64,000 nt of DNA from UBA2040 sp041674745 (GTDB lineage Bacteria; Bacteroidota; Bacteroidia; Flavobacteriales_D; Crocinitomicaceae). The notes beneath the pieces are model-generated. The model was not told the origin of the DNA. It did not search any database and saw only the letters and a program-made list of their open reading frames with translations. Below are positions 55,501 to 64,000 of this stretch, piece by piece. The DNA is taken from NCBI GenBank assembly GCA_041674745.1, contig JBAYVD010000012.1, positions 59,478 to 123,477 of the forward strand, in the 5' to 3' direction. Numbering within the stretch: position 1 is the stretch's first letter; each line of letters starts with the position of its first letter. A program made the position numbers and the translations under genes.

Positions 55501-56856
55501 GAGAAAAAGAATGCAGATGGAACAATGAAAGTTGTTGTAATCGGTCGTTCTGCCGAAATGAAAGTAATTGACGAAAAATCAGGTATCGTTATCCAAACAG
55601 CTAATATTCCTTACGGTTCCGAAATGGTAATCGGTGATGTGAAGAAAGTGAAAAAAGGAGACGTGATTTGTAAATGGGATCCATACAATGCTGTAATCGT
55701 TTCAGATGTTCAAGGTAAAGTTGTTTTCGATAGTATTATCGAAGGCGTTACTTTCCGTGAAGAAGTCGATGAGCAAACTGGATTTACTGAGAAAGTAATT
55801 ACAGAATCAAGAGACAAAAAGAAAAACCCTGCCATTCACATTGTGGATGTAAAAACGAAAGAAGTTTTAAGAGAATACAGCTTACCGGTAGATGCGCATA
55901 TTTCTGTAAAAGAAGGCGATAAAATTGAGGCAGGTGAAATCTTGGTGAAAATTCCTCGTATTGCTGGTAAAACAGGTGATATTACCGGAGGTCTTCCACG
56001 TGTAACAGAGTTATTCGAGGCAAGAAATCCTTCTAATCCAGCGGTAATTTCTGAGATTGACGGTATTGCAGAATACGGAAAAATCAAAAGAGGTAACCGT
56101 GAGATCATTATCACAAGTAAAACGGGTGAGGTTCGTAAATATTTAGTTCCATTATCCAAACACATTTTGGTTCAAGAAAACGATTTCGTTCGTGCCGGTA
56201 GCCCATTGTCTGATGGAGCTGTTACACCAAATGATATCTTGAATATTGAAGGACCAACAGCGGTACAAGAGTACATCGTGAATGAAATTCAAGAAGTATA
56301 CCGTTTGCAAGGGGTAAAAATCAACGACAAACACTTTGAAGTAATTGTACGTCAAATGATGTTGAAAGCAGAGATTATCGATGCTGGAGATACGCGTTTC
56401 TTGGAAGGACAATCTGTTCACAAAGCAGATATCATGGAAGAAAACGATGCGATTTACGGAATGAAAGTGGTGATTGAAAAAGGTGATTCACCTTCATTGA
56501 AAAATGGTCAAATTATCAGTGCACGTCGTTTGCGTGACGAGAACTCTCAATTGAAACGTACGGATAGTACTCCAGTTGAAGCGAGAGATGCCGTTCCAGC
56601 GACTTCAACACCGTTGTTGCAAGGTATCACGAGAGCGTCACTTCAAACACAATCGTTTATTTCTGCGGCATCGTTCCAGGAAACAACGAAAGTATTGAAC
56701 GAAGCAGCTATTTCTGGTAAAGAAGACAATTTACTTGGTTTGAAAGAAAATGTTATTGTTGGTCACTTAATACCAGCAGGAACAGGTATCCGAAGATTCC
56801 AAAAAATGGTCGTAACCGGAAAAGAAGAATTGGCGAAATTAGAAGCCGAAGCTTAA
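52567..56856 (+). CDS. rpoC: DNA-directed RNA polymerase subunit beta'
   Basis: 1429 residues. N-terminal zinc site [20 protein letters not shown] (about 67-86), catalytic magnesium motif NADFDGDQ (about 475-482), second zinc site with Cys near 825 (VYDCGTLRG) and [11 protein letters not shown] (about 900-910), and the trigger-loop region [19 protein letters not shown]. It is the last gene of the block and has a strong terminator. Confidence 0.98.
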   Translation: MAYRKEIPSKQSSFNKITISLASPEMILENSSGEVLKPETINYRTYKPERDGLFCERIFGPVKDYECHCGKYKRIRYKGIVCDRCGVEVTEKKVRRERMGHISLVVPVAHIWYFRSLPNKIGYLLGLPTKKLDQIIYYERYVVIQSGIAVNADGSSLTRLDFLTEEEYLDILETLPKENQYLEDTDPNKFIAKMGAEALYDLLSTMNLDETSFNLRHQANTETSVQRKNEALKRLQVVEAMRESKDRIENKPEWMIVKVVPVIPPELRPLVPLDGGRFATSDLNDLYRRVIIRNNRLKRLIEIKAPEVILRNEKRMLQESVDSLFDNSRKASAVKTESNRPLKSLSDSLKGKQGRFRQNLLGKRVDYSARSVIVVGPNLKLHECGLPKDMAAELYKPFIIRKMIERGIVKTVKSAKKIVDRKEPVVWDILENILKGHPVLLNRAPTLHRLGIQSFQPKLIEGKAIRLHPLVTTAFNADFDGDQMAVHLPLGNAAILEAQLLMLASHNILNPANGAPIAVPSQDMVLGLYYITKGKVTKGTDIVKGEGGIFYSPEEVIIAYNERRLDLHAHIKVKLYDLNEQGESVLMLKETTCGRVLFNENVPRQVGYINDVLTKKALRDIIGVVLKICGTSRTAQFLDDIKELGYDMAFKGGLSFNLDDIIIPKQKVELVEKAETDVKEVMDNYNMGLITNNERYNQIIDIWTHTNSRLTATLMTQLQEDKQGFNSIYMMYDSGARGSKEQIRQLSGMRGLMAKPQKSGASSQEIIENPILSNFKEGLSILEYFISTHGARKGLADTALKTADAGYLTRRLVDVAQDVVINVYDCGTLRGLIATALKKNDDIVEPLYDRILGRTSVHDIFHPETEDLLVEAGAIITEDVANAIEKAEIDEVEIRSVLTCEQRRGVCSKCYGRNLATHRDAQLGDTVGVIAAQSIGEPGTQLTLRTFHVGGTASNTTDISDLKAKAAGKIEIEELRTLEKKNADGTMKVVVIGRSAEMKVIDEKSGIVIQTANIPYGSEMVIGDVKKVKKGDVICKWDPYNAVIVSDVQGKVVFDSIIEGVTFREEVDEQTGFTEKVITESRDKKKNPAIHIVDVKTKEVLREYSLPVDAHISVKEGDKIEAGEILVKIPRIAGKTGDITGGLPRVTELFEARNPSNPAVISEIDGIAEYGKIKRGNREIIITSKTGEVRKYLVPLSKHILVQENDFVRAGSPLSDGAVTPNDILNIEGPTAVQEYIVNEIQEVYRLQGVKINDKHFEVIVRQMMLKAEIIDAGDTRFLEGQSVHKADIMEENDAIYGMKVVIEKGDSPSLKNGQIISARRLRDENSQLKRTDSTPVEARDAVPATSTPLLQGITRASLQTQSFISAASFQETTKVLNEAAISGKEDNLLGLKENVIVGHLIPAGTGIRRFQKMVVTGKEELAKLEAEA

Positions 56857-56883
56857 TAGGTTAATAAATAAAACAAAGAGAAT

Positions 56884-56911
56884 GGGAGTCGAGTAATCGG
56901 CTCCCTTTTTT
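56884..56911 (+). terminator. Rho-independent terminator after rpoC
   Basis: GGGAGTCGA (56884-56892) pairs with TCGGCTCCC (56897-56905, one G-U pair) around GTAA, followed by six T. It closes the rpl-rpo block. Confidence 0.95.
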
Positions 56912-56980
56912 GTTTAATAAAGATTTGGAGCCAAGTATCAAAGTATTTTCAGAATATGGTTTCTCTGATTATATTTGTGT

Positions 56981-58744
56981 ATGCATTTTTGGTACAAATT
57001 TTTCCTACTTGTTTTATTCATAGCACTGCATAGTTGTAAATCGGATCAAATTGACTCCACCCAAAACAATTGCGTGAGGTTAGTTGAAAAGGTGAAAAAG
57101 ATAAGTCCTAAATTATATGGAAACAAAGCAGAACAAGTAGTTGCTCTAAAAGCGTTGGATTCCATTGCGAAGATTCAAGGTAGTTGTATCAAAAAAAGCA
57201 ATGCTTTAATTGCCGGTTTTGAAATTGGAAATTATTACTACTTTCAAGGTATACAAGATTCGGCCTTGGTCTATTTCCGAAAAGCATTAACCATCGCCGA
57301 AAAAAACAATGATACCTTGAATATAGCAGCCCTTAATTCCAATTTGGGTGCTGCTTACTTAAGCATAGGCTTAGATCGTTCGGCGATAGTCCATTTTATT
57401 GAGGCACGTACGGCAATGGAAAAGAAACCTGTGCGCGACGAAAATTATTGGATTACTCTAATCAACCAAGCAGTTGCTCATATGAATCAAGAGGATTATG
57501 AATATGCAGATAGGTTACTATCGAAGGTAAACGATACCGTTTCTCCAACAATATTCTTTCTCAAGGCGCTTAATTTGGCAAAATTGGGCGGTTTAAGGGA
57601 TGATAATGCCGTTTTTCAAAATCAAATCAATCGAGCTTCTGTTCACCTCAATCAATTGGTAAATTATCAGCCAATTTATCATGAAGTAAAATTGCAGTTT
57701 GCCATAAAATTTAAGGATTTCGATATTTTAAAAAAGTACCGCCACAATTTTGTCGAAATGTATGACCACGCAAATAGTTTATACTTGAAAATTTTGTTGC
57801 AAACCGCGTCCTTTTTGACAGAAAGTCAATTCATTGGTGGAATGGTAGAATTTGAAAATCTCAAAATAAAAGTCAAAGAAGAAAATATAGTTTCCACAGA
57901 ATTGGAATTAGCTAATTTGGAAATTATAATTAACAAAGAATTGAATTCCTCGACGAATTATATCAATGCCATCGAAGAAAAAGAAAGAATATTAACCAAA
58001 CTGAATAGCGAAGCGAGTAACAAAGAATTGCGTGATTTTTATGAATTATCCTCGATGCGGGAATTGAAAATTGAAAATGACAGGTTAAAGACCGACACTA
58101 GAATACTAGCCTTGAAATCAAAAAACAGATTGATTTTTATTGTCTCAGCTACTTTTTTAGGACTTTTTGTAGTCGTCATTTTATGGTTGGTCAATTTGAA
58201 TTTGAGAAAGCGAAAAGATTTGGAAATAGAACGTCGGAAGTATTCTGAACTTTCTTTAGCCGAAGCAAAATTGCAGCAAGCGATTTTGGAAAAATTATTA
58301 ATTGCTGAAGAAAAAAGATTAATCTCTATTCTCAAACGAAATAAAAAAATTGAAGTATTAAAGAAGCAAATCAATGAATTTCTCGTCTTGGCTGCTCCTC
58401 GATTTATAGGGCCTGAAAAGGAATTGTATAAATCGGCCAAATTGAATATTGATGCCTTCTTTTTCAATTACCAAGAGATGGCGATGATTGGTTCACAAAA
58501 AAGTTCGAATAGTTTCTCTTTTGAAACGGTGGAAGCAAAATTATCCCATCAATTAACGTATAAAGAAGTGCAGGTAGCCAATTTGATTTTGAATGATTAT
58601 ACCTCAAAGGAAATTGCAATCCTTCTATCCAAATCTGAAAAAACCATTGAATATTCCCGGAAAAAAATTCGAGAGAAATTGAATTTGGATTCTGAAATCG
58701 AACTGAAGACGGGGTTAATACTGATTTTAACGGTTAATAATTGA
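56981..58744 (+). CDS. Membrane-tethered TPR lipoprotein with cytoplasmic LuxR-type HTH
   Basis: 587 residues from ATG 56981. A lipoprotein-like signal (FFLLVLFIALHSC, Cys19) precedes TPR-like helices (about 60-290; IGNYYYFQGIQDSALVYFRKALTIA and NLGAAYLSIG), a coiled coil, one membrane helix (about 383-405) and a cytoplasmic coil. A C-terminal LuxR/GerE helix-turn-helix follows from about 525 (LTYKEVQVANLILNDYTSKEIAILL with SEKTIEYSRKKIREKL). This architecture is a one-component membrane regulator common in Bacteroidota. It is 192 bases upstream of the fibre-gene operon and may control it (inference). A TATATTTG box at 56970-56977 lies almost on the start. Confidence 0.82.
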   Translation: MHFWYKFFLLVLFIALHSCKSDQIDSTQNNCVRLVEKVKKISPKLYGNKAEQVVALKALDSIAKIQGSCIKKSNALIAGFEIGNYYYFQGIQDSALVYFRKALTIAEKNNDTLNIAALNSNLGAAYLSIGLDRSAIVHFIEARTAMEKKPVRDENYWITLINQAVAHMNQEDYEYADRLLSKVNDTVSPTIFFLKALNLAKLGGLRDDNAVFQNQINRASVHLNQLVNYQPIYHEVKLQFAIKFKDFDILKKYRHNFVEMYDHANSLYLKILLQTASFLTESQFIGGMVEFENLKIKVKEENIVSTELELANLEIIINKELNSSTNYINAIEEKERILTKLNSEASNKELRDFYELSSMRELKIENDRLKTDTRILALKSKNRLIFIVSATFLGLFVVVILWLVNLNLRKRKDLEIERRKYSELSLAEAKLQQAILEKLLIAEEKRLISILKRNKKIEVLKKQINEFLVLAAPRFIGPEKELYKSAKLNIDAFFFNYQEMAMIGSQKSSNSFSFETVEAKLSHQLTYKEVQVANLILNDYTSKEIAILLSKSEKTIEYSRKKIREKLNLDSEIELKTGLILILTVNN

Positions 58745-58936
58745 CCCTTATATTATCGGGTATCGATTTCACTTCTATTTAGCTAAATGCCTGTATAAAT
58801 TGTTTTTATGAATTAATTTTTGTTAAAAACAGAATTAATATCAACCCTAATCTTGATAAAAGTCAGGTTTTTAACCATTGCTCCTATCTACCTTCGTAGT
58901 CTCGATTTTTTGTTAATCTTAATTTCCAATCTTACG

Positions 58937-59953
58937 ATGGTAAAACGAACCTACCTTCACATAGCATACATTCGACTTAGTCGTGTACTTAGCCTATTAA
59001 TCACAGTGACCTTTTTGAATAGTTTCCAGGCCCAAGTTGGCGTGGGCACCTCAACACCTGACGCTTCAGCTATGTTGGAGGTTACATCCAATTCAAAAGG
59101 ATTTTTACTTCCTCGCATGTCTTCTGCTCAAAGAATCGCAATTGCTTCGCCACTTGCTGGTTTACAGGTATATGACAACCAGACGAATTCAATCTGGTAT
59201 TTCAATGGAACCTATTGGGTTGATACACAAGCCATGGCTTCTGTGGGCGATGTGAAATCGGGTATCCAGACAGCTGATCACAATGGATGGATCAAGTTGG
59301 ATGGTCGATTGTTGTCTGCTTTGACAGCCGAGCAACAAACAAAAGCATCTTCCCTAGGTCTATCAACGAATTTACCAAATGCGGCAGATGCTTACTTGGT
59401 TCAAAACGGAAGTGGAATGGGGGCAGTTTCGGGTTCGAATACTACGACTATCAATCAAACAAATCTTCCAAACGTCAATTTTACCGGTACAGCCGCTTCT
59501 GCGGGAAATCATAGCCACGTTACAAATCCAGCGGTTGTGACCAGTTCAAGCGATGGAAATCACGCGCACACAACGGATCCAGCAGCTGTTAATTCTGGTG
59601 CAGGTGGAGACCACAATCACCAAATCGGCAGACGCTTGAACGAAGACAACGGGGCGTACGACCCAGGTAATGGGCATGCCTGGGAAAACTCAGCCGCAAC
59701 CACAGATAGAACTTACGTTGGCTCTTTTAGTACATCGACAAATGGAAATCATACTCATGTTGTCGATGTGCCTTCTACAACTTCATCCACAAATGGCAAT
59801 CATGCTCATACGGTAGATGTGCCAGCGACTACATCTACTACTGATGGGGCTCATGTTCACACGGTTTCCGTTTCATCTGGCGGTTCAGGGACACCTATAA
59901 ATGTGGCTCCGAAAAGTATGTCAGTTAATATGTTTATTTATCTCGGTTTATAA
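58937..59953 (+). CDS. Secreted phage-tail-fibre-like protein 1, His-x-His rich
   Basis: 338 residues from ATG 58937. A signal-like helix (about residues 15-35, ending FLNSFQAQ) leads into VGVGTSTPDASAMLEV and FLLPRMSSAQR, a beta domain seen in Bacteroidota tail-fibre-like proteins. Then comes a collar-like segment VGDVKSGIQTADHNGWIKLDGRLL with LPNAADAYLVQNG, and a repeat zone with six His-x-His motifs (NHSH, NHAH, DHNH, NHTH, NHAH, AHVH). The C-terminus GTPINVAPKSMSVNMFIYLG resembles the end of phage tail fibres. The longer frame from 58820 was rejected as it precedes the signal helix. It is first of three tandem paralogues. Confidence 0.85.
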   Translation: MVKRTYLHIAYIRLSRVLSLLITVTFLNSFQAQVGVGTSTPDASAMLEVTSNSKGFLLPRMSSAQRIAIASPLAGLQVYDNQTNSIWYFNGTYWVDTQAMASVGDVKSGIQTADHNGWIKLDGRLLSALTAEQQTKASSLGLSTNLPNAADAYLVQNGSGMGAVSGSNTTTINQTNLPNVNFTGTAASAGNHSHVTNPAVVTSSSDGNHAHTTDPAAVNSGAGGDHNHQIGRRLNEDNGAYDPGNGHAWENSAATTDRTYVGSFSTSTNGNHTHVVDVPSTTSSTNGNHAHTVDVPATTSTTDGAHVHTVSVSSGGSGTPINVAPKSMSVNMFIYLGL

Positions 59954-59962
59954 AATAAAAAA

Positions 59963-60955
59963 ATGAAAACAAAATTATTTTTGCTTGCTAGTTTATTCAT
60001 AGCTCAACATTCAATTAGTCAAGTGGGTGTTGGAACAACTTCACCTGAAAGTTCTGCTATGTTGGATGTTTCTGCTAGCGACAAAGGAATTTTATTCCCA
60101 CGCTTGACCACGGTGCAACGAAACGCTGTTGCAGCACCTGTTAAAGGTTTGCATGTTTTTGACATTACAACGAACTCTTTGTGGTTTTATGATGGTGCAA
60201 ACTGGATTAATTATGCAGCACAAGCCAAATTGGGGGATGTAAAAAGTGGTATTCAAACAGTGGATCACGAAGGATGGATTAAATTGGACGGTCGATTGAT
60301 TTCTACTTTGAGTTCGAGTCAACAAACGGCCGCTACCACTATGGGATTATCTGGGAATTTACCCAATGCTTCAGATGCCTATTTGGTGCAGAACGGTGGT
60401 GGAATGGGAGCCGTTTCAGGTTCCAATACAACGACTTTAACACAAGCCAACCTCCCTACCGTCAATTTCACGGGAACGGCAGCCTCGGCTGGTGATCATG
60501 CCCATGTTACAGATCCAATTAATACAGCAACATCTACCAATGGAGATCATGCACACTATACTGATCCTGCTGCTTTGTGGACGAGTACAAACGGAAATCA
60601 TACACATGGTCATAATGCACCAGGTGGCTATGGTAATTATGGTTTGGCATTATCGAATTACAATAATACAGTGCAGTCAACGGATGGATCTCCCAATGAA
60701 TTGAACGTATGGACAAATCCTGCCGGATTGGCAATTTATGCAAATGGAGACCATGCGCATACTGTAGACATTCCTTCCACGTTGTCTACAACCAATGGTG
60801 CCCATGCACATACTGTCGATATTGCAGCCACGACTTCAACTACAGCAGGGGCACATTCACATACCGTGAATGTTTCCTCAGGCGGTTCCGCAACACCGAT
60901 TAATATTGCTCCGAAAAGTTTAAGTGTTAACATGTTCATTTACTTAGGTTATTAA
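59963..60955 (+). CDS. Secreted phage-tail-fibre-like protein 2, His-x-His rich
   Basis: 330 residues. Signal peptide (MKTKLFLLASLFIAQHSISQ), then VGVGTTSPESSAMLDV, the collar-like GDVKSGIQTVDHEGWIKLDG, LPNASDAYLVQNGG and TTTLTQANLPTVNFTG. The repeat zone has six His-x-His motifs (DHAH, DHAH, NHTHGH, DHAH, AHAH, AHSH) with an inserted Gly/Tyr/Asn-rich loop (about 205-235). It ends PINIAPKSLSVNMFIYLGY. Close paralogue of its two neighbours; 9 bases after the first and 18 bases before the third. Confidence 0.87.
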   Translation: MKTKLFLLASLFIAQHSISQVGVGTTSPESSAMLDVSASDKGILFPRLTTVQRNAVAAPVKGLHVFDITTNSLWFYDGANWINYAAQAKLGDVKSGIQTVDHEGWIKLDGRLISTLSSSQQTAATTMGLSGNLPNASDAYLVQNGGGMGAVSGSNTTTLTQANLPTVNFTGTAASAGDHAHVTDPINTATSTNGDHAHYTDPAALWTSTNGNHTHGHNAPGGYGNYGLALSNYNNTVQSTDGSPNELNVWTNPAGLAIYANGDHAHTVDIPSTLSTTNGAHAHTVDIAATTSTTAGAHSHTVNVSSGGSATPINIAPKSLSVNMFIYLGY

Positions 60956-60973
60956 TTTGAAAATCAATTTATC

Positions 60974-61849
60974 ATGAGAAAACTATTTTACGTTCTTGCA
61001 TTTTTACCTTTCTTAGCACAAGCACAAGTGGGAGTAGGAACGGCAACCCCGGATAATTCAGCCATGTTGGAAGTTTCAACGACAGATAAAGGGATATTGT
61101 TCCCTCGTTTAACAACTTTGCAAAGAACTGCGATTGCTTCACCCGCTTCAGGTTTGTATGTATTTGATACAAATACTAAATCTTTGTGGTATTTCAACGG
61201 CACGATTTGGGTAAATACAGTATCCGATGCTACGTTAGGAGATGTAAAATCTGGATTTCAATCTGCAGACCATGCTGGTTGGATTAAGCTAGATGGTCGA
61301 TTGATTAGCACTTTGACTCCTGCGCAACAAGGAGTTGCTTCATCCATGGGCTTCTCAGGCAATTTACCGGATGCAACTGCAGCTTATCTGGTTCAGGATG
61401 ATGGAACGATTGGAACGACAAGTGGGTCCAATACGACAACCTTGACTCAAGCAAATTTGCCGAATGTTAATTTTACAGGAACAGCGGCAAGTTCGGGAGA
61501 TCATTCCCACACTGGAACAACAAGTAGTGCTGGAACCCATGCGCATACGATTAATGACCCGGGTCATACCCATACCCAATGGACGGTAAATGATGATTTT
61601 AACAATAGTGGAGGAAATCCTCCGGGTTTTACAGGAGATTCAGCAGGAAGTAGAACTTGGGCAAACATTAATGCGTCAACAACAGGAATTTCAGTCAATA
61701 ATAATGGGAATCACAATCATACTGTAAATACAACTACAGATGGTGCACATACGCATACTGTTTCAGTTGGCTCAGGAGGAACGGCTGCACCAGTAGATAT
61801 TAGTCCAAAAAGTTTAACCGTGAACATGTTTGTTTTTTTAGGTCAATAA
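60974..61849 (+). CDS. Secreted phage-tail-fibre-like protein 3, His-x-His rich
   Basis: 291 residues. Signal peptide (MRKLFYVLAFLPFLAQAQ), then VGVGTATPDNSAMLEV, GDVKSGFQSADHAGWIKLDG, LPDATAAYLVQDDG and TTTLTQANLPNVNFTG. Five His-x-His motifs (DHSH, THAH, GHTH, NHNH, AHTH) with a divergent loop between the third and fourth. It ends PVDISPKSLTVNMFVFLGQ. It is the shortest and most divergent of the three and is followed 24 bases later by the HYR adhesin, with the same strand and signal-type start. Confidence 0.87.
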   Translation: MRKLFYVLAFLPFLAQAQVGVGTATPDNSAMLEVSTTDKGILFPRLTTLQRTAIASPASGLYVFDTNTKSLWYFNGTIWVNTVSDATLGDVKSGFQSADHAGWIKLDGRLISTLTPAQQGVASSMGFSGNLPDATAAYLVQDDGTIGTTSGSNTTTLTQANLPNVNFTGTAASSGDHSHTGTTSSAGTHAHTINDPGHTHTQWTVNDDFNNSGGNPPGFTGDSAGSRTWANINASTTGISVNNNGNHNHTVNTTTDGAHTHTVSVGSGGTAAPVDISPKSLTVNMFVFLGQ

Positions 61850-61873
61850 TATAGAAACTTCAATACGAAGAAA

Positions 61874-64000
61874 ATGAAAAAGAATATACTCATCTTACTA
61901 GCATTTATTCCAGCCATTTCATGGGCGCAAAGCTTGGTTTCTACTGGTAATGACACGATTTATGTAAAACCGGGAACCGTTGTGTCATCTGTTTCAGGTG
62001 TCGCCTTGAACGGAACAGGAAATAGTTTTTATTCCCTGCCGCAAGGAACTGATTTATACAACGTGGCTCCTTCGAGCAAACGTGTGCTTATCGGAAATCC
62101 AAATGCGCGCTACGAAATTCGCAACGTGGCCAATACGGTAACGGCTAACTTTTATACGGATGTCAACTATCTTGGTCAAACGCCAGTGGCTGATTTCAGT
62201 ATACAAAATGCAAACAGTACCGGTAGTTATTTGTTGGGAATAACCCAAACTACTCATATTGGTTACAATGACATTCCAGTAGAATGGAACATTACTCGTA
62301 CCAATGGGGCAGCCTTAGATATGCACAACTTGGTGTTTCAATGGGGTAACGAATTGGAACCCTCTCAAATTCCTGTAAAACGATTGTATGTATACGATCA
62401 AACGATTAGTGATTGGATTCAATTGCCAAGTGCGAATACTTCGGTGGATGAATTTAGCAATACACTGGTTTTTTCTGGTTTTCAAGGAGACTTAAGTGGT
62501 ACTCGTTTTATCATTGCACAAGCAAAACCCGTTTTGGATTTGTCTGGAATGTTGGACACCGTTATTTGGTGTGCGGGAACGGCAAGTAGCACCCAAAGCT
62601 TTTTATTGCAAGGAAGCAGTTTAATAAATGATGTAACGGTTTATGCTCCTGCCAATTTTCAAATTTCTTTTATTCCACAAGGACCATTTTACGATTCCTT
62701 GGTGATTAGTCCAGTGGGCAATTCAATCAATCCTACTGTTTTATACATTCACGTTCCCACCAATGCAGTTGCAGCAGGATCTGCCAATGTGCTAGCCTCC
62801 TACAATGATGTTTTCTATGTGAATATTTCTGACTCCTTGTTGGCTGTTAGCGTGGCTGATCCAATCATTCCAACGATTACCGCACCAGTGGATATTACAA
62901 TCGCAGGTAATTCTAGTTGTCAAGCTTCTGGAGTGGCACTGGGTTTACCCGTTACTTCTGACAACTGTGGAGTTGCTTCAGTTACAAACGATGCACCAGC
63001 TATTTTCTCAATTGGAACAACAGCCGTAACTTGGACAGTAACAGATAATTCAGGGAATATCGCAACGGCAATTCAAAATGTTACGGTTACCGATGGTATT
63101 GCACCTACGATTACGTGCAACAATGATACAATTGTTTCTAACGATGCAGGATTGTGTGGAGCGGTAGTAACATTTTCTGATCCAACCGCAACGGATAACT
63201 GCAGTTCAAGCGGTTCAGGAACCGAAATTTATTACATACCATTTTCCCAAATATCGAATTATTCTGGAACCTATGGTCCTAATTGTAACCCATCAACAAT
63301 GGATGTTTATAGTTGTGGCAATGATTTCGGTATTACATGGACGAGTACAGGAACGACTGTTCCTACAAGTGTTTCAATTGATTTTTATCAGACTTATAAT
63401 AATTCTGCATCGGTGAACTCTTTGTTTAATGGTATCGCTGATGGGACATATAATTGGTTTCAATCCCCTTGTGTGAACAATGTAACCTCCATTTCATTGA
63501 ATCCTAATTCATATGTAGTTGGAGGAATCAATAACTTTATTCTAGTTGGCTCAAGTATGCCAGGTTGCGTCGTTTGGGATGAGAATCCTGATCCAACATG
63601 GTCGCCATCATCCTATGCAAAGGTTACTGTAAATTATTCATCTGGTTTAACAATTACGCAAACTGACTTAACAGGATTAACTTCTGGAGATTTGTTTCCA
63701 GTAGGAACAACAACATTAGAATATACAGCTACAGATTCTTCAGGAAATACATCCACTTGTTCATTTGACATTACTGTAAACGATACAGAATCACCGGCTG
63801 TAACAGCGCCAGCAGACGTAACGGTAAGTGCGAACTCCTCTTGCAATGCCTTCGGTGTTGTTTTGGGAACACCAACTGCAACGGATAACTGTACGATTGT
63901 AAGTACAACCAACGATGCTCCAGCTACCTTCCCATTGGGAACAACAGTAGTGACTTGGACGGTAACGGATAACTCAGGCAACGCGACAACGGTAACACAA
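61874..64000 (+). CDS. Large secreted HYR-domain protein, N-terminal part (cut by window end)
   Basis: 709 codons with no stop up to the window end. Signal peptide (MKKNILILLAFIPAISWAQ), an N-terminal beta domain (about 20-330), then at least three HYR-like Ig modules. Each carries paired Cys and the recurring pattern SCxxxGVxLG, TDNC, VTNDAPA-type, FPLGTTVVTWTVTDNSGN. HYR repeats are cell-surface adhesion modules found in large T9SS cargo; a C-terminal sorting domain would lie beyond the window. It is 24 bases after the third fibre gene and probably in the same transcript. Confidence 0.88.
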   Translation, partial: MKKNILILLAFIPAISWAQSLVSTGNDTIYVKPGTVVSSVSGVALNGTGNSFYSLPQGTDLYNVAPSSKRVLIGNPNARYEIRNVANTVTANFYTDVNYLGQTPVADFSIQNANSTGSYLLGITQTTHIGYNDIPVEWNITRTNGAALDMHNLVFQWGNELEPSQIPVKRLYVYDQTISDWIQLPSANTSVDEFSNTLVFSGFQGDLSGTRFIIAQAKPVLDLSGMLDTVIWCAGTASSTQSFLLQGSSLINDVTVYAPANFQISFIPQGPFYDSLVISPVGNSINPTVLYIHVPTNAVAAGSANVLASYNDVFYVNISDSLLAVSVADPIIPTITAPVDITIAGNSSCQASGVALGLPVTSDNCGVASVTNDAPAIFSIGTTAVTWTVTDNSGNIATAIQNVTVTDGIAPTITCNNDTIVSNDAGLCGAVVTFSDPTATDNCSSSGSGTEIYYIPFSQISNYSGTYGPNCNPSTMDVYSCGNDFGITWTSTGTTVPTSVSIDFYQTYNNSASVNSLFNGIADGTYNWFQSPCVNNVTSISLNPNSYVVGGINNFILVGSSMPGCVVWDENPDPTWSPSSYAKVTVNYSSGLTITQTDLTGLTSGDLFPVGTTTLEYTATDSSGNTSTCSFDITVNDTESPAVTAPADVTVSANSSCNAFGVVLGTPTATDNCTIVSTTNDAPATFPLGTTVVTWTVTDNSGNATTVTQ

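Noticed and set aside
59500..59880. Repetitive DNA or CRISPR-like array
   Set aside because: The repeats are coding (His-x-His units), with irregular spacing and no unique spacers.
58937..61849. Prophage remnant
   Set aside because: The fibre-like genes carry bacterial signal peptides and there is no capsid, terminase, portal, integrase or att repeat nearby; a domesticated or convergent fibre is more likely.

Overview
The window is a gene-dense, AT-rich piece of a Bacteroidota chromosome, most likely Flavobacteriales and possibly close to Fluviicola/Crocinitomicaceae (the family-level guess is inference from gene content). Lineage markers are a type IX secretion C-terminal sorting domain, a PorE-like TPR/PD40/OmpA protein, a two-subunit transketolase, an HU-CCDC81/SPOR protein, TAnnTTTG-type promoter boxes and a general lack of Shine-Dalgarno sequences. 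No stretch without a gene reaches 300 bases. I see no IS element, integrase-bearing island, CRISPR array or rRNA operon.

Layout. 1-2.7 kb: end of the biotin operon (bioD, bioA) converging on an oxidoreductase/PH-like pair. 2.7-8.6 kb, minus strand: two lipoproteins (one OmpA-type), a class III aminotransferase and a transketolase split into N and C subunits, with a von Willebrand A gene lodged between the halves. 8.7-9.8 kb: GAPDH with a perfect bidirectional terminator. 9.8-18.2 kb: a Ser/Gly/Cys-rich lipoprotein, an HU/SPOR protein whose SPOR domain lies in the -1 frame behind an A AAA AAG slippery heptamer, an MBL-fold hydrolase, a 51-residue lipoprotein, ribD, an MFS transporter, a secreted protein, Kdo transferase and an outer-membrane barrel. 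18.4-24.4 kb: a tight sugar-nucleotide/polysaccharide operon (DegT aminotransferase, Ugd, UDP-GlcA decarboxylase, hexapeptide acetyltransferase, RfbB, CpsB-type phosphatase).

24.4-42.5 kb: a membrane protein fused to a YceI domain, a DUF2279 protein, a LOG-family protein, PASTA, T9SS-cargo and RluD genes, PorE-like protein, DUF2851, a PspC-like protein and a K+ channel coupled by ATGA overlaps, an SDR reductase, an NSS transporter with its small MetS-like subunit, an HhH protein, apt, an acyl-CoA dehydrogenase and rpsU. 42.5-56.9 kb: the core information-processing block xerC, hpf, tRNA-Thr/Tyr/Gly/Thr, tuf, tRNA-Trp, secE, nusG, rplKAJL, rpoBC. The four tRNAs before tuf have the same order and anticodons as thrU-tyrU-glyT-thrT-tufB of E. 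coli.

57-64 kb is the accessory end: a TPR lipoprotein with one membrane helix and a cytoplasmic LuxR-type HTH, followed by three tandem, secreted, phage-tail-fibre-like proteins rich in His-x-His motifs, then a large HYR-domain adhesin that runs off the window. This probable operon and the frameshifted HU/SPOR gene are the two most interesting items.
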